From: Phalacrocorax aristotelis
Taxonomy: Eukaryota; Chordata; Aves; Suliformes; Phalacrocoracidae
Assembly: GCF_949628215.1 (NCBI RefSeq)
Contig: NC_134280.1
Location: 50,928,621 to 50,992,620 of the forward strand
Length of the DNA: 64,000 nt
Direction of reading: 5' to 3'
Within the stretch, counting starts at the first letter, position 1; every line of letters starts with the position of its first letter. A program made the position numbers and the translations under genes. The notes beneath the pieces are model-generated. The model did not search any database and had not been told where the DNA came from. It was given only the letters and a program-made list of their open reading frames with translations. Shown one piece after another: positions 11,401-25,100 of the stretch.

Positions 11401-13750
11401 CTGGGGTGCTTCCAGCTGCCCTGGGCTAGCCATCTAGAATAACTCGTTGCTTCAAAATAAAAAGAGGCAGAGGGAAGGGAGAAACCAACAACAACAAAAA
11501 AAACCCACAACACTTCTTACCTGAAAATATGGGTGGCTCAGCCCTGAGCTGGAAACTTTGGGGCAATTCAGCACTGCCTGAGTTTGGGAAGGCTTCCTCT
11601 GCTGCTTTGTAACCCTCCTGCAGCACAGGACCTGCTGGAGCTCTTGGGCTTAGAAGCCATGTGCTCAAACCTCCCCATGTTCTCCCAAGTGCCTGCTGCA
11701 TAACTGGGAAGACAGGTGATGGGATGCTGCAATGCTCTCAAACAGTGTCTTGGGGCCCAGCGTTCCCCGTGATGTTAGACCTAGTGCTGTGCTCCTGAGC
11801 ACGGGGACTTCATAGGCACCCATAGCATCCTATAGGAGAGTAGCTGGGTCAGCAGAGAAGCCCAGTTAGCAGCAGCCTCCCCTTTGCTCCCTGCTTTTCC
11901 TGCCAGCCTGAAGAAGCCGTTGGCAAGGGGTGGGAGAACACAGCTGGTTTTGTGAAGCTGCCCAGGTGAGGGATCACAGGGAGAGTATTTTTTAGGATTC
12001 TTGCTGGTTTAATGGTTCCTTCTGGGAATACTGCTTTCTGTGGGGAGCTGGTCTCTGCCTCTGGATGCTTGCCTGAGGCAGCTGGTGGTGTGCAGGGGGT
12101 TGGATGAACACCACAGGCATCTCTAGATGAGAATAAAGATGGGTTGGGTTGGTTTTTTTGGAGGTGTTGTGGTTGCTGTTTTCACTTGCTGATTTTTATT
12201 TCTTTTCCAAGTTCTGGCAATGTTTGGAGGTGACAGCGCTCCTTTCTGCAAAGAGCCAAATATACTCATGGTGGAAGTACTGGGTGGGCTTTTACCTCTT
12301 TGTGTGTTGCGATCAGTACCAGCTGGTTCCTGCAGCATGAACCCCCCTGCCTCTCTGAGGGACAATTTGCGCTTAATTAATCGTCAGAAAGCAGCTCGTG
12401 GTCTCCTTGGGCTCTTGACCAGTATGCCCAGGTCTTTGTTTAATGGTTTGTGCCTGTAGAAAGTCAGGTATTTCCCAGGCTTGCTCCAAGGACATCTCTC
12501 CTTCCTCTCCTCCCTGCCCTGATTCCTCTGGAATAGGGCTTTCTCAGGGCAGCTTGTCAAGTCATCAGGGTCCTGTCCCAATGGGATGGCTCTGTGAGAC
12601 TTACACAGGGCTAACCTAGCCTGGCATCAGTTTGTACCACGTCATACCTGGTCCAAGGTATTCCCACCTGCCCCGCCATTGGTGGGGGGAAAAAGAAAAT
12701 CTGTATCTGCATAGGAATCTGTACCATGGAAAGGATTCCTGTAGGATTGGGTTTTTTTAAAAAAAAAAAGAAGAAAAATAAAAATCCTTTTCTATTGCTC
12801 TTTCTAGTCTTTTTTAAATCTTCCAAACTCAGCATCTTATGTTGCGAAAGGACGTTTGCTCTCCCACTCTGGCAGGGAAACATCCCTGGGACCCAGGAGT
12901 GGATGTGCTAGAAGCAACATCACTTTGAATCTTTGAGATGCTGCATGCCGAGGACCCCTCAAATCTACTTCACCTCAGGTAATTTCTGGAGTGGTTTAAT
13001 ACGGTTTGAGGATTGCCTAGGCTGTGATGTTGGACTTGATGCTGTCCTTTTTGAATTTGTTTGGCTTTTTAATGACCTGCTGGGACTACAAAGAAGTTAG
13101 GGTAGGAGGTTCGAAAGGCTGAGTTTTCCTACAGCGATCCCAGGTGAGCATGAGTTGCATAAGAATTAAGTTCCTAAATGCTTCTGAAAAAAATAAGATA
13201 TTTTTACGGCGTCTCCCTCTCTGTGCAGGTGGGAGGGCTGGCATGGTCCCCGGCACCAGTTACCATCCCATCTTGGTGTTCTGGGTGTCACCAAGTACCA
13301 GTGGAGTCCTTGACTCCCAGTGTTTGGAAGGACACCTACATGTGGAGCAGGAGATGGAGTTCTTTGCTGGCATCGAAACCCCTTCAGTCAGAGGTTTGCC
13401 ACCTCCCAGCAAGGTGGTTTCAGGGATTAAAGTTGGTCATGTAGCCATGACTTCCATCACTTCCTGAAGGACAGTGATTTGTACCCCCCCCAATGGATGG
13501 CCTCTTCCATTTTAGTTCCAGATAGGGGATTGAGTTGCCTCTCCAGAGATGAGCCTCCATTTTAGTGCTTTAAAGAGCTCATTATCCCTGTGTGGGTTCA
13601 GGTGAGGATTGATAGCACCTCCACCTAATTAATCATGTGCCAGGTAGCGTGAAAGCAGAGACTTCTAAAATACCCAAGTGTCTTATCAAAGGTTTCAGCC
13701 TGGATTAATTCTGCATCTCTTGTTTATTTGACTCTGCATCTGTGTTTATG

Positions 13751-13779
13751 TGAGAGAGAGAGAGAGAGAGAGAAAGAAA
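13751..13779 (+). repeat. (GA)n microsatellite
   Basis: A run of alternating G and A, about twelve units long, passes into GAAA units. It is a simple repeat. Confidence 0.9.
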
Positions 13780-14944
13780 GGAGTGATTTCAGCTCTTGGC
13801 AAATGGTCATTAAAGGCCTTTTTAATCCTACAAAGTTATAAATAAATATCCATGGCAGCATGCACCTGCATATTCATCAGTGCATCTTCTCCTCCGGATA
13901 CCCAGCAGTGTGTCCTTGGCATGTGGCCGCTTTCTGAAGCAGGGTAGGAAACTACGAGTTATTCTGGAAATGGAAAATAAAATCTGGACGGTTTTTCCTT
14001 GGTTTTGCATTTGCTAATTTGTTAATTAATCTCTCACCTAGGATGAGAATTGGAGTGGAAAAGAGGATTGCTGGTGGCTGACACCAGCAATTCTGAAGGA
14101 GGCTGGGAGGCAGGTTGGGGGGAGAATATTTGGAAGTCATTTGGCTTTTTCATGTCCCTGGTCTTACTGAGAGGAGAGGTGCAGAGCCTGAACTTTCCTG
14201 TAATCCTATAGAAATCAAATTGTTGATTGCTTTGAGATGAGACAGGGAGAGCAGCAGGTCAGTGCCACTTGCCTTGTAGGTGGCCAAGGTGCATCTCATC
14301 CTGGACTGGGCGTGCACCACAAGGAAGCTGTGCTTTGAGGGTTGTTGCTGGCTCTTCTGGAGGCATTGGGAGAAATAGCCCATTCATTGGATTTTCCTCA
14401 TTTTGGTCTTGCCCTTGATGAGGAAAAAACGGAAATTTGGAAGAAATTGAAACACTTCTGCTTTCTTCTGCCTAGCCAAGGAGGTACTTCAGAGTATTTC
14501 CAAGACTTGAACAGGCTCTTGCATCTCCAGATTTACAGCATTCCTTCAGAATCCCATGTGAATGAGAAATGCAAGCCGTTTTCTGACTTGTGGAATGGGC
14601 TGTGTGTAATAATGGGGGAATATTCACAAATTGCATCATGCTTTTGCGGATGACTGCTGTGGAAGATGAAAGTGGTGGAGATGCTGGACCTGATGGCAGA
14701 TGTGTGCTGGGGCTGTGTCTGCATGTGGATGATCTGGCAAGTACCCCTCAGAACTTGGCTTTTAAGTGCTGGGTTTTGAGTCAACCCCTGAAGATGATGG
14801 GCATTTGGGCATCCTGGAGCTGCTCTGCTGGGACTCACAGCTGGGCAGCAGCTGTAGGTACAGCAGTGCCTTGACAGCTGAAGAGGAAGCACCAAATTTT
14901 TTTGTATTAAAAATAAAGGCAATAGTTTTAGGGAAAAATAGGGA

Positions 14945-15000
14945 GCATGGACTGAACCTTGAAAGGTTTTCAAGTCCAGCCCCTAATCCTCAAGGCTGAT
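14945..15000 (-). repeat. Possible old CR1 3'-end relic, minus strand
   Basis: The stretch 'accttgaaaggttttcaagt' followed by 'ccagcccc' resembles the reverse complement of the CR1 3' tail, where ACCTTnAAAGGTCATCnAGTCCAACCCC is typical. It is short and diverged, with no terminal 8-bp repeats visible. Confidence 0.35.
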
Positions 15001-15060
15001 CTAGGTCAGCCTAGAGCCCAAAGGTACCTAGGCCCAGCCTTGCTCCTGTGCTGGAAGCTG

Positions 15061-15098
15061 GGCACCTAAATAATTCCCCGGCACCTAAATAATTCCCC
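15061..15098 (+). repeat. Perfect tandem duplication of 19 bp
   Basis: The unit 'ggcacctaaataattcccc' occurs twice back to back without a mismatch. It is a local duplication inside the inferred RASSF7 intron 1. Confidence 0.95.
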
Positions 15099-18000
15099 AG
15101 CCCCTCCTGGGCTCGGTGTCCAGACAGGTTGAATGGCACATGAAAAAAGGGGTGTGGCAGTGCAAGAGCCTTTCCTTTTTCCCCTCTGTTCTACACATTA
15201 TAGCTAATTTTGCTTTGCCTCCTTGAGAAGAAACTATGAATTTACTCTCAGCTGCTTTCATGAAGCCACTCTGCACTTGCACATCTGGGGTTGGTGGTAA
15301 TAGTTACAGCAATAGGAGGTACTGCTAATGTTTCCCTTGCAAACTTTCATCTTTACAGCAGACTTTACTAGCCAGCCTTGCCAGCTCTTCTTCCATTAGT
15401 GCTGCAAAGGAGAAATACAATGCATTAAGGTGAGGAAGATGATCCTTCCCCTTGCAGGCTGAAACACTGTAATGTGAGTGTGTGCAGTAGGTGGAGCATT
15501 TTTTTTCCCCACTTCTTTTAATTTATAATGAGCTTTTGTTGGTTGCTCATCTGCAGAGTGGACTGGCTAGTTAACATCCTTGAAATGTCATTGCTGCCTG
15601 CGATCCTTGATGTTTCAACATAGCTCTTGACACTTGTTCACTATGGCCACAAATCTTGGCTTGCTTAAGGGGGAGGGAAAAGTTCCCCAGCTCAGTCCCA
15701 GTGCTGTTTCTGAAGCCTTTGTGTGGGTCTGATGCCCTAGCAGACACACAATCTTGGGTGAAAAACAGTGAGAGAAATCCCTTCAGGTGGAGCTGGGATG
15801 GGGTGAGCTTTTTCCACACTGGCCAGAGTGTGAGCCTCCCTCCCCTAAATCCCTGCCAAAGGCCATCACCCCAAGGCATGTCCACATCCTGTACTGCAGT
15901 GCTGGGCAGGATTTGGCATCAGCCAGCCTCACTGGTACGCCCCAGGCATGTTAGCGTGGGTCTGTAATTTTGGGGAGGAGGTGGAGCAGAAAATCCCCAT
16001 GCTTCTATTTTGCTCCTAATGGGGGTGGGGGGTGTTGCTGGTATGGTGCATATGGCTCTCCAGAAATCTGCTCTTCGGGCAGTTCCTGCAAGATCCTCAT
16101 GTGTGGGACATGTCTCCCTTGGGATGCCAGGGGACTTTGGCAGTGGTCTGTGGCTTCAGGCTCAAGTGGTGCTTCAGCTCTTGAGTAATGCAAGTGCCAC
16201 AGGACTTAGTTTTCCTGGCCTTGGCCCTTTGATCTCCTTTGGGTGCAAAAAGCCCTTGAAACATGGATGTAACTTCTGCAGATGCCAAGTGTGCGTTATG
16301 CATCATAAGATGTCCGCAGCAGAAGCCTCTTGCTATCGAAGTGTGACAGAGCCCAGGGGTGTGCATGGGCTGGGATCCACCTGCATATCTCCGGTAAAGC
16401 TGCACCTTCAGGGTATGTTTGCAGTATCCCTGTCCCCAGCTGGGTTTTCTCCAGCTGAAGGAAGAGAGAAAAACAGAGTCTGCAAAACCTTTGTGTGGTT
16501 TTGAAATTACTGGGTTTTTGGGCTTGCTGTCAGGCACGCCATGGCAGAGCAGAGAGCTGGATGGGGCATGATGGGCGGACCAAGGATGTGGGGACTGTTA
16601 TGGCCACCCCTAAATAAACTGCTTAGGTGTGAATTAGAGCCCAGTGCCTGCTGCTTCCTTGCTCCTGGGTATTTGCGGCTGCCTTGCATAAGAGCTGGTG
16701 GCTTCGATAGGCCTGGGGTGAGTAACACTTGCACACCCTCCCTGTGATGGATGGATGAAGAGCAGTCTCTCTGGGCTGTGACTGCTCCAGTAGGACTTGT
16801 TTGTCACCTCTTGAGCTCATTTAACCCCTGTCAGCTCTTTGTGCCAGGATGAAGTAACCCATTTGCTTCTCTGAGCTGGAGCCCTACACCTGTGTCCTGC
16901 CACCACACTGCAGGAGAGGAGGGCGGTGACCTCTTTAGTAGGTGGCCCTGTTGGCTGCTTTGCACCAGGCCAGGAGATGGTGTCCCTTCAGGATCCTGGG
17001 GCCAGCATTCTCAGGATGAGCATGGCCCTGTGGAAAGGTCCTATGCCAAGTGGCTGCAGGCAGGGCTTTGCCTGGTGCTCCCTGCTGCAGTGGCAGTGAC
17101 TGTTGGTGGTCGCCAGTTTCTGCTGCATGGACAGCTCATTCGGAGCTGTGGATGTTTGTCTCCACTCAGCGTGGGAACTGTCAGCCCAGGAAGTGCCACC
17201 GTGTCAACACTTGCCATGGCTGATCTCCACCCAGCACTGGACCTGCAAGTGGCGTCAGCCCTTGGCCATGGCCTCAACCTTTGACTGTGGTGCAACCTTC
17301 TGGCCTGGGATGGATGTGGCATGGAGAGCCCATCAGAGCTGCTCTATCCCTGCAACACCCCAGCCGATGGCAGGTGATGCCGCTCCAAAAGAGATACCAG
17401 AGGCAGGAGGACACTGTCAGTGGGCTGGAGGGGACCCTGGACCACAGCCTGTTCCTTCCCACCTGCTGCAGGATGAGCGCTGTCAGGAGGCTTCAGTTCC
17501 CTGTGGATCTTCTCCATGTTGGGACACCTCTCCACACCTGAGTAATAGGGAGGCTTCTGTCCCACCAGAGGGTTTCAGCACGTGAGCAAGTACCATCGCT
17601 TCCCTTTGGCGCCCAGGAGCTGGGCCTAGTGCTTTGGGCAGGGAGGGACCTCAGGAAGCATTAAATAACTGCTGGATGTGTCACTGCAGCAGCTGATCCA
17701 GGGCAGTGAGTCATGGCCAGCCTGCCAGTGCTCTGGCATGCAGGATGGTGGCGCAGGGCCACTCCTCTACTCCCTGCTTGCTGTTGGCTCATGTCTTGGG
17801 GTTATTTTACTGGTGTGTCTGCACACAGCTGGCATAAGCATCTCTCCCAGCATCGGACAAGAGAGGAGTAAGAGGCTTAGGTTCACAGCAGGAATAAGAT
17901 GACCGAGAGTACCCCAGCATCTGCCTGGAGTACATCCAAAGGGATGCAGAGCTGCTGGTCCCTGTGGACACCTTGGTCCTCCTTGGAAGGTGGGCTCATC

Positions 18001-21000
18001 ACAGCCCACTCTCAAGCACAAATACAACTTTATTGATTAATTATGAGACTTCATAACCCTATCTGCAGCCCAAACTTTGACCTTAAGGGCTAGCCTCCTG
18101 ACTTTTTGCAGTTTTAATTAGGCTTGCTGGGAAGCTCTGCCTGTGCCACTGCTCTCCTGCTTGCCTGGCCCTGTACCTAGCTCTCTGTCAGGGGGTGGAT
18201 ATAGCAAGGGAGGCAAGTGAACACCCAAAAATGAGTGAAACCTCTACGTTGGTGGGATGCTTGGCTCAAACCCTTCATGCTGGTCCCAGATTGTGCTTGT
18301 TAGGAGCTCTGGTAGGTGCGTTTGGGATGTTTTGGGATTTGGGTTGCAGCCGGCCTTGCTGTTGGGTGCAAAATTGGTGGGCTGTTTCCTAACTGGATTT
18401 TTTTTTTTTCTTGTGTGTGGCAAAATGTGGGAGAAAGGCACTTGCAAAGTGTTCATGATCCTTGGTTGGAAGGTGCTGCCTCAGCTTCTGAGGGTGCCAG
18501 TGGTGGACATGGCAGAGGTCCCTGCAAATCGGTGGCGGTCCTCGCTTGGCTGGTCATGTATTGGCGGTCCAATTTTCTTGGATGGTCGTGTATTATTTCG
18601 GTTCCAGGGAGATCACCAAACCCATGTGAGTCCCAGCTGCCATCAGGATGGCGGTTTGCAGGAGCTGCACAAAACATGCATCCTCCTGCATGTGCAGAAA
18701 TTCTCCTTCATCTCCTCTTCCTTTAGCCTGACATCTTTGGGGAGGCTGGAAGATGGCAGTGCCAGGAAACAAAATAAAGCTGCAAGATCTGAGATTGTTA
18801 ATTTTTAATTTTATGTTTTTTTAAGTGTCAGCATTTGAAATTCCAACTCCCAGTTAGGAAATTTGTTGAAGTCGTGGTATGAATCGTCCCTACCCCCCAT
18901 TTTAGGACCCATCACATGGGGAAGGGACCAGAAAATTAGTCACTTTGTTAATCTGCTTCCAATAAAAATGATTTAGAAATCCATGGGGGGACCTGGGGAA
19001 TAAGAATAAAATGAGTGGTTTTTGGCAGGAGCCATCACACATCCTGGTGCCCGCAGCTGCCTGCTCGCTTCCTTGTGCTGTTTTTGGGGCAGCCGGCAGG
19101 GCCTGGCAGCTGCCTGCACTTCTGGTTCATGAAACCATTCTCCCACCAAAGAGCTCTTCTTCCCCAAGAAAAGGGATTCTCACTCACCCCACCCCCCCAC
19201 CCACCCCCCAAAAAAAAACTCTTTTCACTACCTGGTGGTATAATGAAAGCACCTGCTAATTAAAGCAGGGGGTCAGCAGCAAAGCTTGGGGAGAGGGGAG
19301 TCATATTTGCAAGTGGAGCAATGAGATCACCCCCAGCTGCTGATTTTTTAGGAGTGATGGTAAAGAGCTGTAGGGGGACTACGGCAGGGGTGATGCTGGG
19401 AGTGAGGTGAAGGCTTTGGGGTTTATTGCCTGGTGGCTTTTAGGGTGGTTTGGGTATGGTTGGTTTTTTTTGGGTTTTTCTTTTTGAACTAGGGTCATGG
19501 TGGTGCAGTGGGATATTGGGGATGAGATGCTGCGTGCGGGTTGTGATGTCCCACCCAAAGCAGGGACTGGGGGGTGTGAGGAGCATCACTGTTCCCCCAG
19601 ATGGGGATGAGCTGCCATCTTCCTGTTGGCTCCTCTGTGAACCCAGGGCTTTAGGGGAAGAGGGGCAGCTGGGCTGGTTTTGAGTGGGCTGGGGGAGCTG
19701 ATCCTGCCCTGGGAAGGGGCAAGGAGGGCAGGTAGAGGAGGGAGCAGCCCCCAGCCCTTGCAAGGCAGGCAGATAATATCCTGTATCTGGCAGCAAGCTG
19801 GGGAGGGCAACCCCTAAAAACCCCAGGGGTTAAGGCAAGCGATTGGTTAATGGGCACCCCCTGCACTTGCAAGGATTTAAGGAAATAAAAACAATTTTGT
19901 TGTGGGGTTCCAGGGGATGTGGCAGGGAGAGATGCAGCAGCGAGGGATGCACTGGCTACTTTGGGGGGGGAGCCCGCCCATATCAGAAGAAAATCTGGCT
20001 GCCGCTGCCACTCCCAGCTTTTTGGCAGTGGTGAGCCATGCGCTGGCTGCTGGTAAATGATTGCCAGACCGTCCGGCCAAGGCGGGGCTGCAGGCTGGTG
20101 CTGGGTTTGAACCCAAACAGGTGCCTGGAACTGGTGTGCCGGCAGCCATCCTGTTCCCGCACCCAGCAGAGTTTGGCAACTACTGGATTTTTTTGGGTAA
20201 GGTGAGGCTGTGCGAGGCGACTCAACTGGCCGGGTTATTTTTTCTTATTTATTTTAAAGCTTCTGGCTTCTCTGTGGGGTCAGGGCAGGGGAAGCTGTGT
20301 TTAATGCTAGCCGGGTCCCTGACCAGGGTGGGGCAATGCTTTCCAGCATGCGTTGCCACCCCAAATTTGGTGTTAGGGTGCTGTGGTTGCAGGGGAGAGA
20401 GCGACAGTGGCTTCAGGGTGAGCTAGGTGGTGCCGTGGTAGCACCTGGACTTTGCTCCATGCTGGGGGCCGGTTGCAGCCTTGAATGCACAGGGTGGGGG
20501 AGCCGTGCCAAAATCCAGCTTTGAAATTAAATTGGGCTAAATCTTGCAAATTTTAGTAGCTTTGGGCTCACAGGGAGGTCGGCTGAGCATTAAGATGCCC
20601 TTCACCCCTACCGGTTTTCCCCAGCTGCCCAGCCAAGGCAAACATGAGCTCAGCGCCGAGGTATTTGTGGCGGCTGCTCTGTGCCCGTGTTTTGGAGGTG
20701 GGCAGGTGGGTGGCACTGATGGGACCTGGCACCCGCAGGGAACAGCCTTGCCAAGCTGTACCTTCCCCGGTTTTTCCTTGCCTTTCTTACACCATGGGTA
20801 AAATCCCTTGTCGCTGTAGGCAGGACCCTTCAAACATTCCCTTTGATTACTCAGGCAGGCAACAAAAAACAAGCAAGAAGTAGTGTTTAACCTGAGGTCA
20901 AGCTTTCTCACAGCCTGGCCGCGAACTTGGGAGGGCTGGAGCTGAGGGATGGGGAGGCTGTGCCCAGCTGCATTAGGCTGGGAAAGCGGTTTGGGACCCT

Positions 21001-21958
21001 CTGGATGGAGGGCCTGGAAACTTCCTGTATACATTCCTCCACCCAGGCCTTTCAGACAAGCCTGATGCTAGAAAAAAAACAGTGTTATAGAGGGGGAAAA
21101 AGGATACATCTTTGTCTGCATGGTGCTTAGAAACACTGTAAGCTCAGATATTGGAGTTCTTTACAGCTTGTGCTTAATTTTTTCTTTTTTTTAAGACTGT
21201 CGCGGTTGTTGAGCTGCTTGATGTGGCAGGAGTTGGGTGCGCCTGGGCTAACAGGTGTTATTCTAACACAGAAGTAACCACTGGGTAGGAGTCAGGCTGG
21301 GCCCCAGTGTTGGGCAGAGCGTCCCCTGGGAGCCTGGGCTTTACTGCGGGCATTTGTGCCTGGCTCCCCCTCCCAAACCTTTATTTGAATTTCTTAATCC
21401 CTCTCTCATAAATTGAGATGGAGGTAAATAGATTAAAATGTGCATTGTCTGCACCTTCTCTCAATATTCCATTGCGAGGGTGGGCAGCCAGAAGTTTCTC
21501 TGCCTTTTCCAATATTGTTTGGAAAAAAAAACTGGTGCCATGCTGCCAAATTGTCAGAGAAATCACAGTGAAAGTCCAGCAAACCCATTAAAAGTCTGTG
21601 CTTGCAGCACAAATAACCTGGGTGTTGTCTTCTGTGCACGATGCAGGCACATAAACCCCATCATTTCCCATCACAGGAAGATTTAGACCCACTGCCCAGA
21701 CATGAGCAAAACAAAAAGTTATTGGTTTTGGTTTTTTGCAGATGAACATCACTGTTTTAATAATATCAACAACGATGCAATCCACGCGCAGGGAGAGCTG
21801 CAGAGATGGGTGGAGGGCAGCAGTGAGCAGCTGCTTGGTCTAGGATTCACCTTACGGGATGTTGATGTTAGAGATGATTTAATGACACCACTCTTAAAGC
21901 ATCTCACATTCCTCATTAGCAGCTTGGGATGGAAACCTGATTTCTTTTCTCCCCACAG

Positions 21959-22112
21959 GCATCCCATCCTGCGATGACCCGGTGTGCCTGAGGCCCAGCA
22001 GCTGCAGGGATGGAGCTGAAGGTCTGGGTGGATGGGATCCAGAGGGTTGTCTGCGGTGTCTCGGAGCAAACCACCTGCCAAGAAGTGGTCATCGCCTTGG
22101 CGCGGGCCATCG
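21959..22112 (+). CDS. RASSF7: RASSF7 start-codon exon
   Basis: The acceptor 'tctccccacag' ends at 21958. The 51 bases 21959-22009 are 5' UTR with an in-frame TGA at 21989-21991. ATG at 22010 has G at -3 and G at +4. The exon ends after the first base of a Gly codon (donor GTGAGC at 22113), giving 34 codons plus one base of the RA domain. Confidence 0.92.
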
Positions 22113-25100
22113 GTGAGCCATCTCTGTCTGCTGGGGGGATGCTCCTTTGTGGGTGGAAGCGTCTGCCAAGGGGATGCCCATCTGCAGGAGCTTCCTGGGA
22201 AGAGGAGACCTTGGGTGGGTGGGGGTCCTGCTCTGGGGTGGTGGGGACGTCACCAGCTGCTGGCCGTGGGGCAGCAGCCTCGGCACACCGCTGCTGGCCA
22301 TGGCTTTCCCCATCTGACATGCTCACCTCCTCCTGGCAGGTCAGACAGGCCGCTATGTGCTGGTGCAGAAGCTGCGAGAGAAGGAGCGGCAGCTGCTGCC
22401 ACTGGAGTGCCCCTTGGAGTCGCTGGCCAAGTGCGGGCAGTATGCTAATGATGTGCAGTTCATCCTGCGCCGGACAGGCCCCAGCGTAGCTGAGCGGCCC
22501 TCATCAGAGGGCACTCCCCAAGCCCCTGAGAGGACGTTCATCAGGGCCAGCTTGCCCATCAAGCCCAGGCCTGCTGGCACGGATGCACCCCGTTCCCGGG
22601 AGCCAAAAAAATCCATGACCTTCAACTTGGGTCCTGCAGGCTCCAGCGACCCATTCGCCATGAGCCGCTGGAGGCACCAAGTGCGGGAAGGGATGGACTT
22701 GGAGGGCGATGGGGTTGTCCAGCCTTCCAAGGAAGAGCTATTTAGGAGAGTGCTGCGGCAGCAGGAGCAGCTGCATTCCTTGGAGGCCCACGGGGACACC
22801 TTGGAAATGGACCTACGGCTCTGGGAACGCAGCCGGCTCGCCGAGCAGGAGGATGAGATCCTCTACCTGGAGCACCTGGTGCGGAGGAACGAGACAGAGC
22901 TGGGTGAGGAGGAGTTTTGGCAGAGCGAGCTCCGGCTGGAGAAGGAGTGTGAGCGGGAGCGGCAGGAGCGAGTTAGGAGCCTGCGGGCCAGCCTGGAGGA
23001 GTACACCCAGAGGATCTATGAGCTGAGTGCTCGGACCGAAGCCCTACAGGAGGAGATCCAGTGGGAGATGGCTGAGAGGGCCAAAAGGGGAAAGGAGACC
23101 CATGCGCCCAGCCCCACAGAGCTGGAGGACATGGCCGCCAAGATGAAAAGGGACTTGGAGGCCAAAGTCAAGCAAGGCACCCAGCTAGAGAGCAACCTGG
23201 CCAGCGTGGAGAAGGCCTTGGAGGAAGCTGAAAGGAACCTGCAGGTATATAGGACTGTGTTCAAGCAGCTGCATGAGGTGGTGGGACCTTTGGGAGGGGA
23301 CAGGACCAGCTTTCCAGCAACATGGGGCTGATAGGTTGAGTGGGGTTGGTCCTGCCCCACCTGGCTGGTGTGCGTGGGGCTGGGTGCATGGAGGTGGCTC
23401 AGCGGCAGTGACCGCTGTCAGGGGATCACCACTACTCTTACCTGGCCAGCACAGGGTCCCAGACCTGTTGCACTCTGCAAGCTGCATCTGGGCTGGGGCT
23501 CCTGCTGGGTGGTGCACGGGGAGCACAGCATCACCCCGCTCCGGCACGGAAAATGGTGCTGGAGCAAATGGTCCATGTTCAGGGTCGGTAGCATTGGTGC
23601 AAGGGTCAATGTCATCTTAGATAAAGGAGTCATGGAGGGGCATAGCGTAGTTCCCCACGGTGCCTGTGCACAAAGCCTTTTGACCATGCAAGCTATGCAA
23701 GGACCTGGGCTCATCACGGGGGACTGCACAGCATGGAGGTGCAGCTGTGGGGCTGAGCCATGATGCCCCCCGGCTCACCTGTCCCAGACCCCAGCAGCAG
23801 GGGGTCCAGGCACTGCATGACTCCTGCCCTCTGCCCGCTGGGTCCCCTTTGGTGGGGCAAAAGGGAGAAGCTTTTGCCCAGCCAGACAGCAGTAGCCACC
23901 CTTCAAAAGGGCGGCCGTGCTTCCAGCATCTCTGTCTTGAGCACCTAGTTTGCGTCCAGCTTCTCTCAGCACCGCAGCAGCCAGCATTTGATGGCTGCTC
24001 ACACCCTCTTGTGGAGATGCAGCAAATCAGGGCTGTTCCCAAAACAATGCCTTCCTTGTCCCCGCCACCCGGGCACCCCCCTTCCCACAGGCCCTCAGAG
24101 AGGGGCAGCTGAGCAAAAGTACCCCCGAGGTCACCTCTGCCAGTTCTGGCCAGGTGAGCCCCAGCTGGGGAGCAGCCCTAGGGCAGGTATGCTAGCTGGT
24201 TTTGGAGCATGGGGGGGACATGCACCTCACCCTGTCCCCCCCGCCTCGGTGTGTGTGTTTTGCAGGCCCAGACCCAAGAGCTGGAGGAATTAAATAAGGA
24301 GCTGAGGCAGTGTAATTTGCAGCAGTTTATTCAGCAGACGGGGGCCACAGTGACTGTCCTGCAGGCCAGGTCCGAGGAGGATGCCCAGCCGGAGCCGAGC
24401 CCGCACGAGCTGCCAGCCTGCCGGAGAAACGGAGGTCAGCACGCTGCCGGCTCGGCCGCGGGGGCTGCTCCGCAGAACCCCTGCCCGCTCACTGCCTCCC
24501 CTTCCAAGGGGGTCAGCACCCCCTCCAAGGGGATCGGCTCTAAAGCTGCTGGCTCTGCCCTGAGTGCTGAGGTTAGGCAGCAGGGACGGGGTTTTGATGC
24601 TGGCACTGCAGTCGCTCACCACCCTGGGGTGTCTCTGAGGTTTGCCAGCCCTGGGGCTCCTTCTTCCTCCCAGTGAAGCCTTGGGGCTGCTCATAGCCAT
24701 GCTCAGGGGTCGGATTGCTGCTTTTGGGGTTGGGGTGGCCGCAGGGAGCTTTCCTTTGCAGCATTGCTGCATGCCACCATAGTGGCAGCAGTGAAAAGCA
24801 GGTGGCCAAAGGCCTGGGGCTGTGGGCTGGTGGGGATGGGCTCTGGCTGCTGCTGACCTCTTTGTGTTTGGTGAGGAAAGCGTGAGTGTGGTGCCCAGGA
24901 CCATGTCAGTGTCCACATTCTTGCAGGAAACAAGAGGAGGTGGCTGGGGGCCCTTGTGGAAAGGGATGGGGGAAAACAGGGGCCCCGTCATTTCTCTTCC
25001 AGAGCACCCAGAGAGGGTGACATGGCTGCCCCACAGTGCTGCAGTGGCCATGCTTGGTGAACACGGGAGGTGCAAGACCTGCCTGAGCCAGGCATTTTTC

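Larger units (their letters stand above)
8341..21958 (+). other. RASSF7: RASSF7 intron 1 (inferred), no other gene seen
   Basis: The 13.6 kb between the putative first exon and the start-codon exon carries many short open frames, none with family features or paired splice sites. An acceptor-like 'ccatttttcag' ends at 11324 and could open an alternative 5' exon, but no convincing coding follows. Minor tandem repeats and one possible CR1 relic are listed separately. Otherwise I see nothing. Confidence 0.5.

Noticed and set aside
13020-13060. Possible CR1 tail ('gatgttggacttgatgctgt')
   Set aside because: Only about 20 bases resemble CR1 and the rest of the tail and terminal repeats are absent.
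22353-22799. 148-residue minus-strand frame
   Set aside because: Antisense of the RASSF7 central exon; the plus frame has clear homology.
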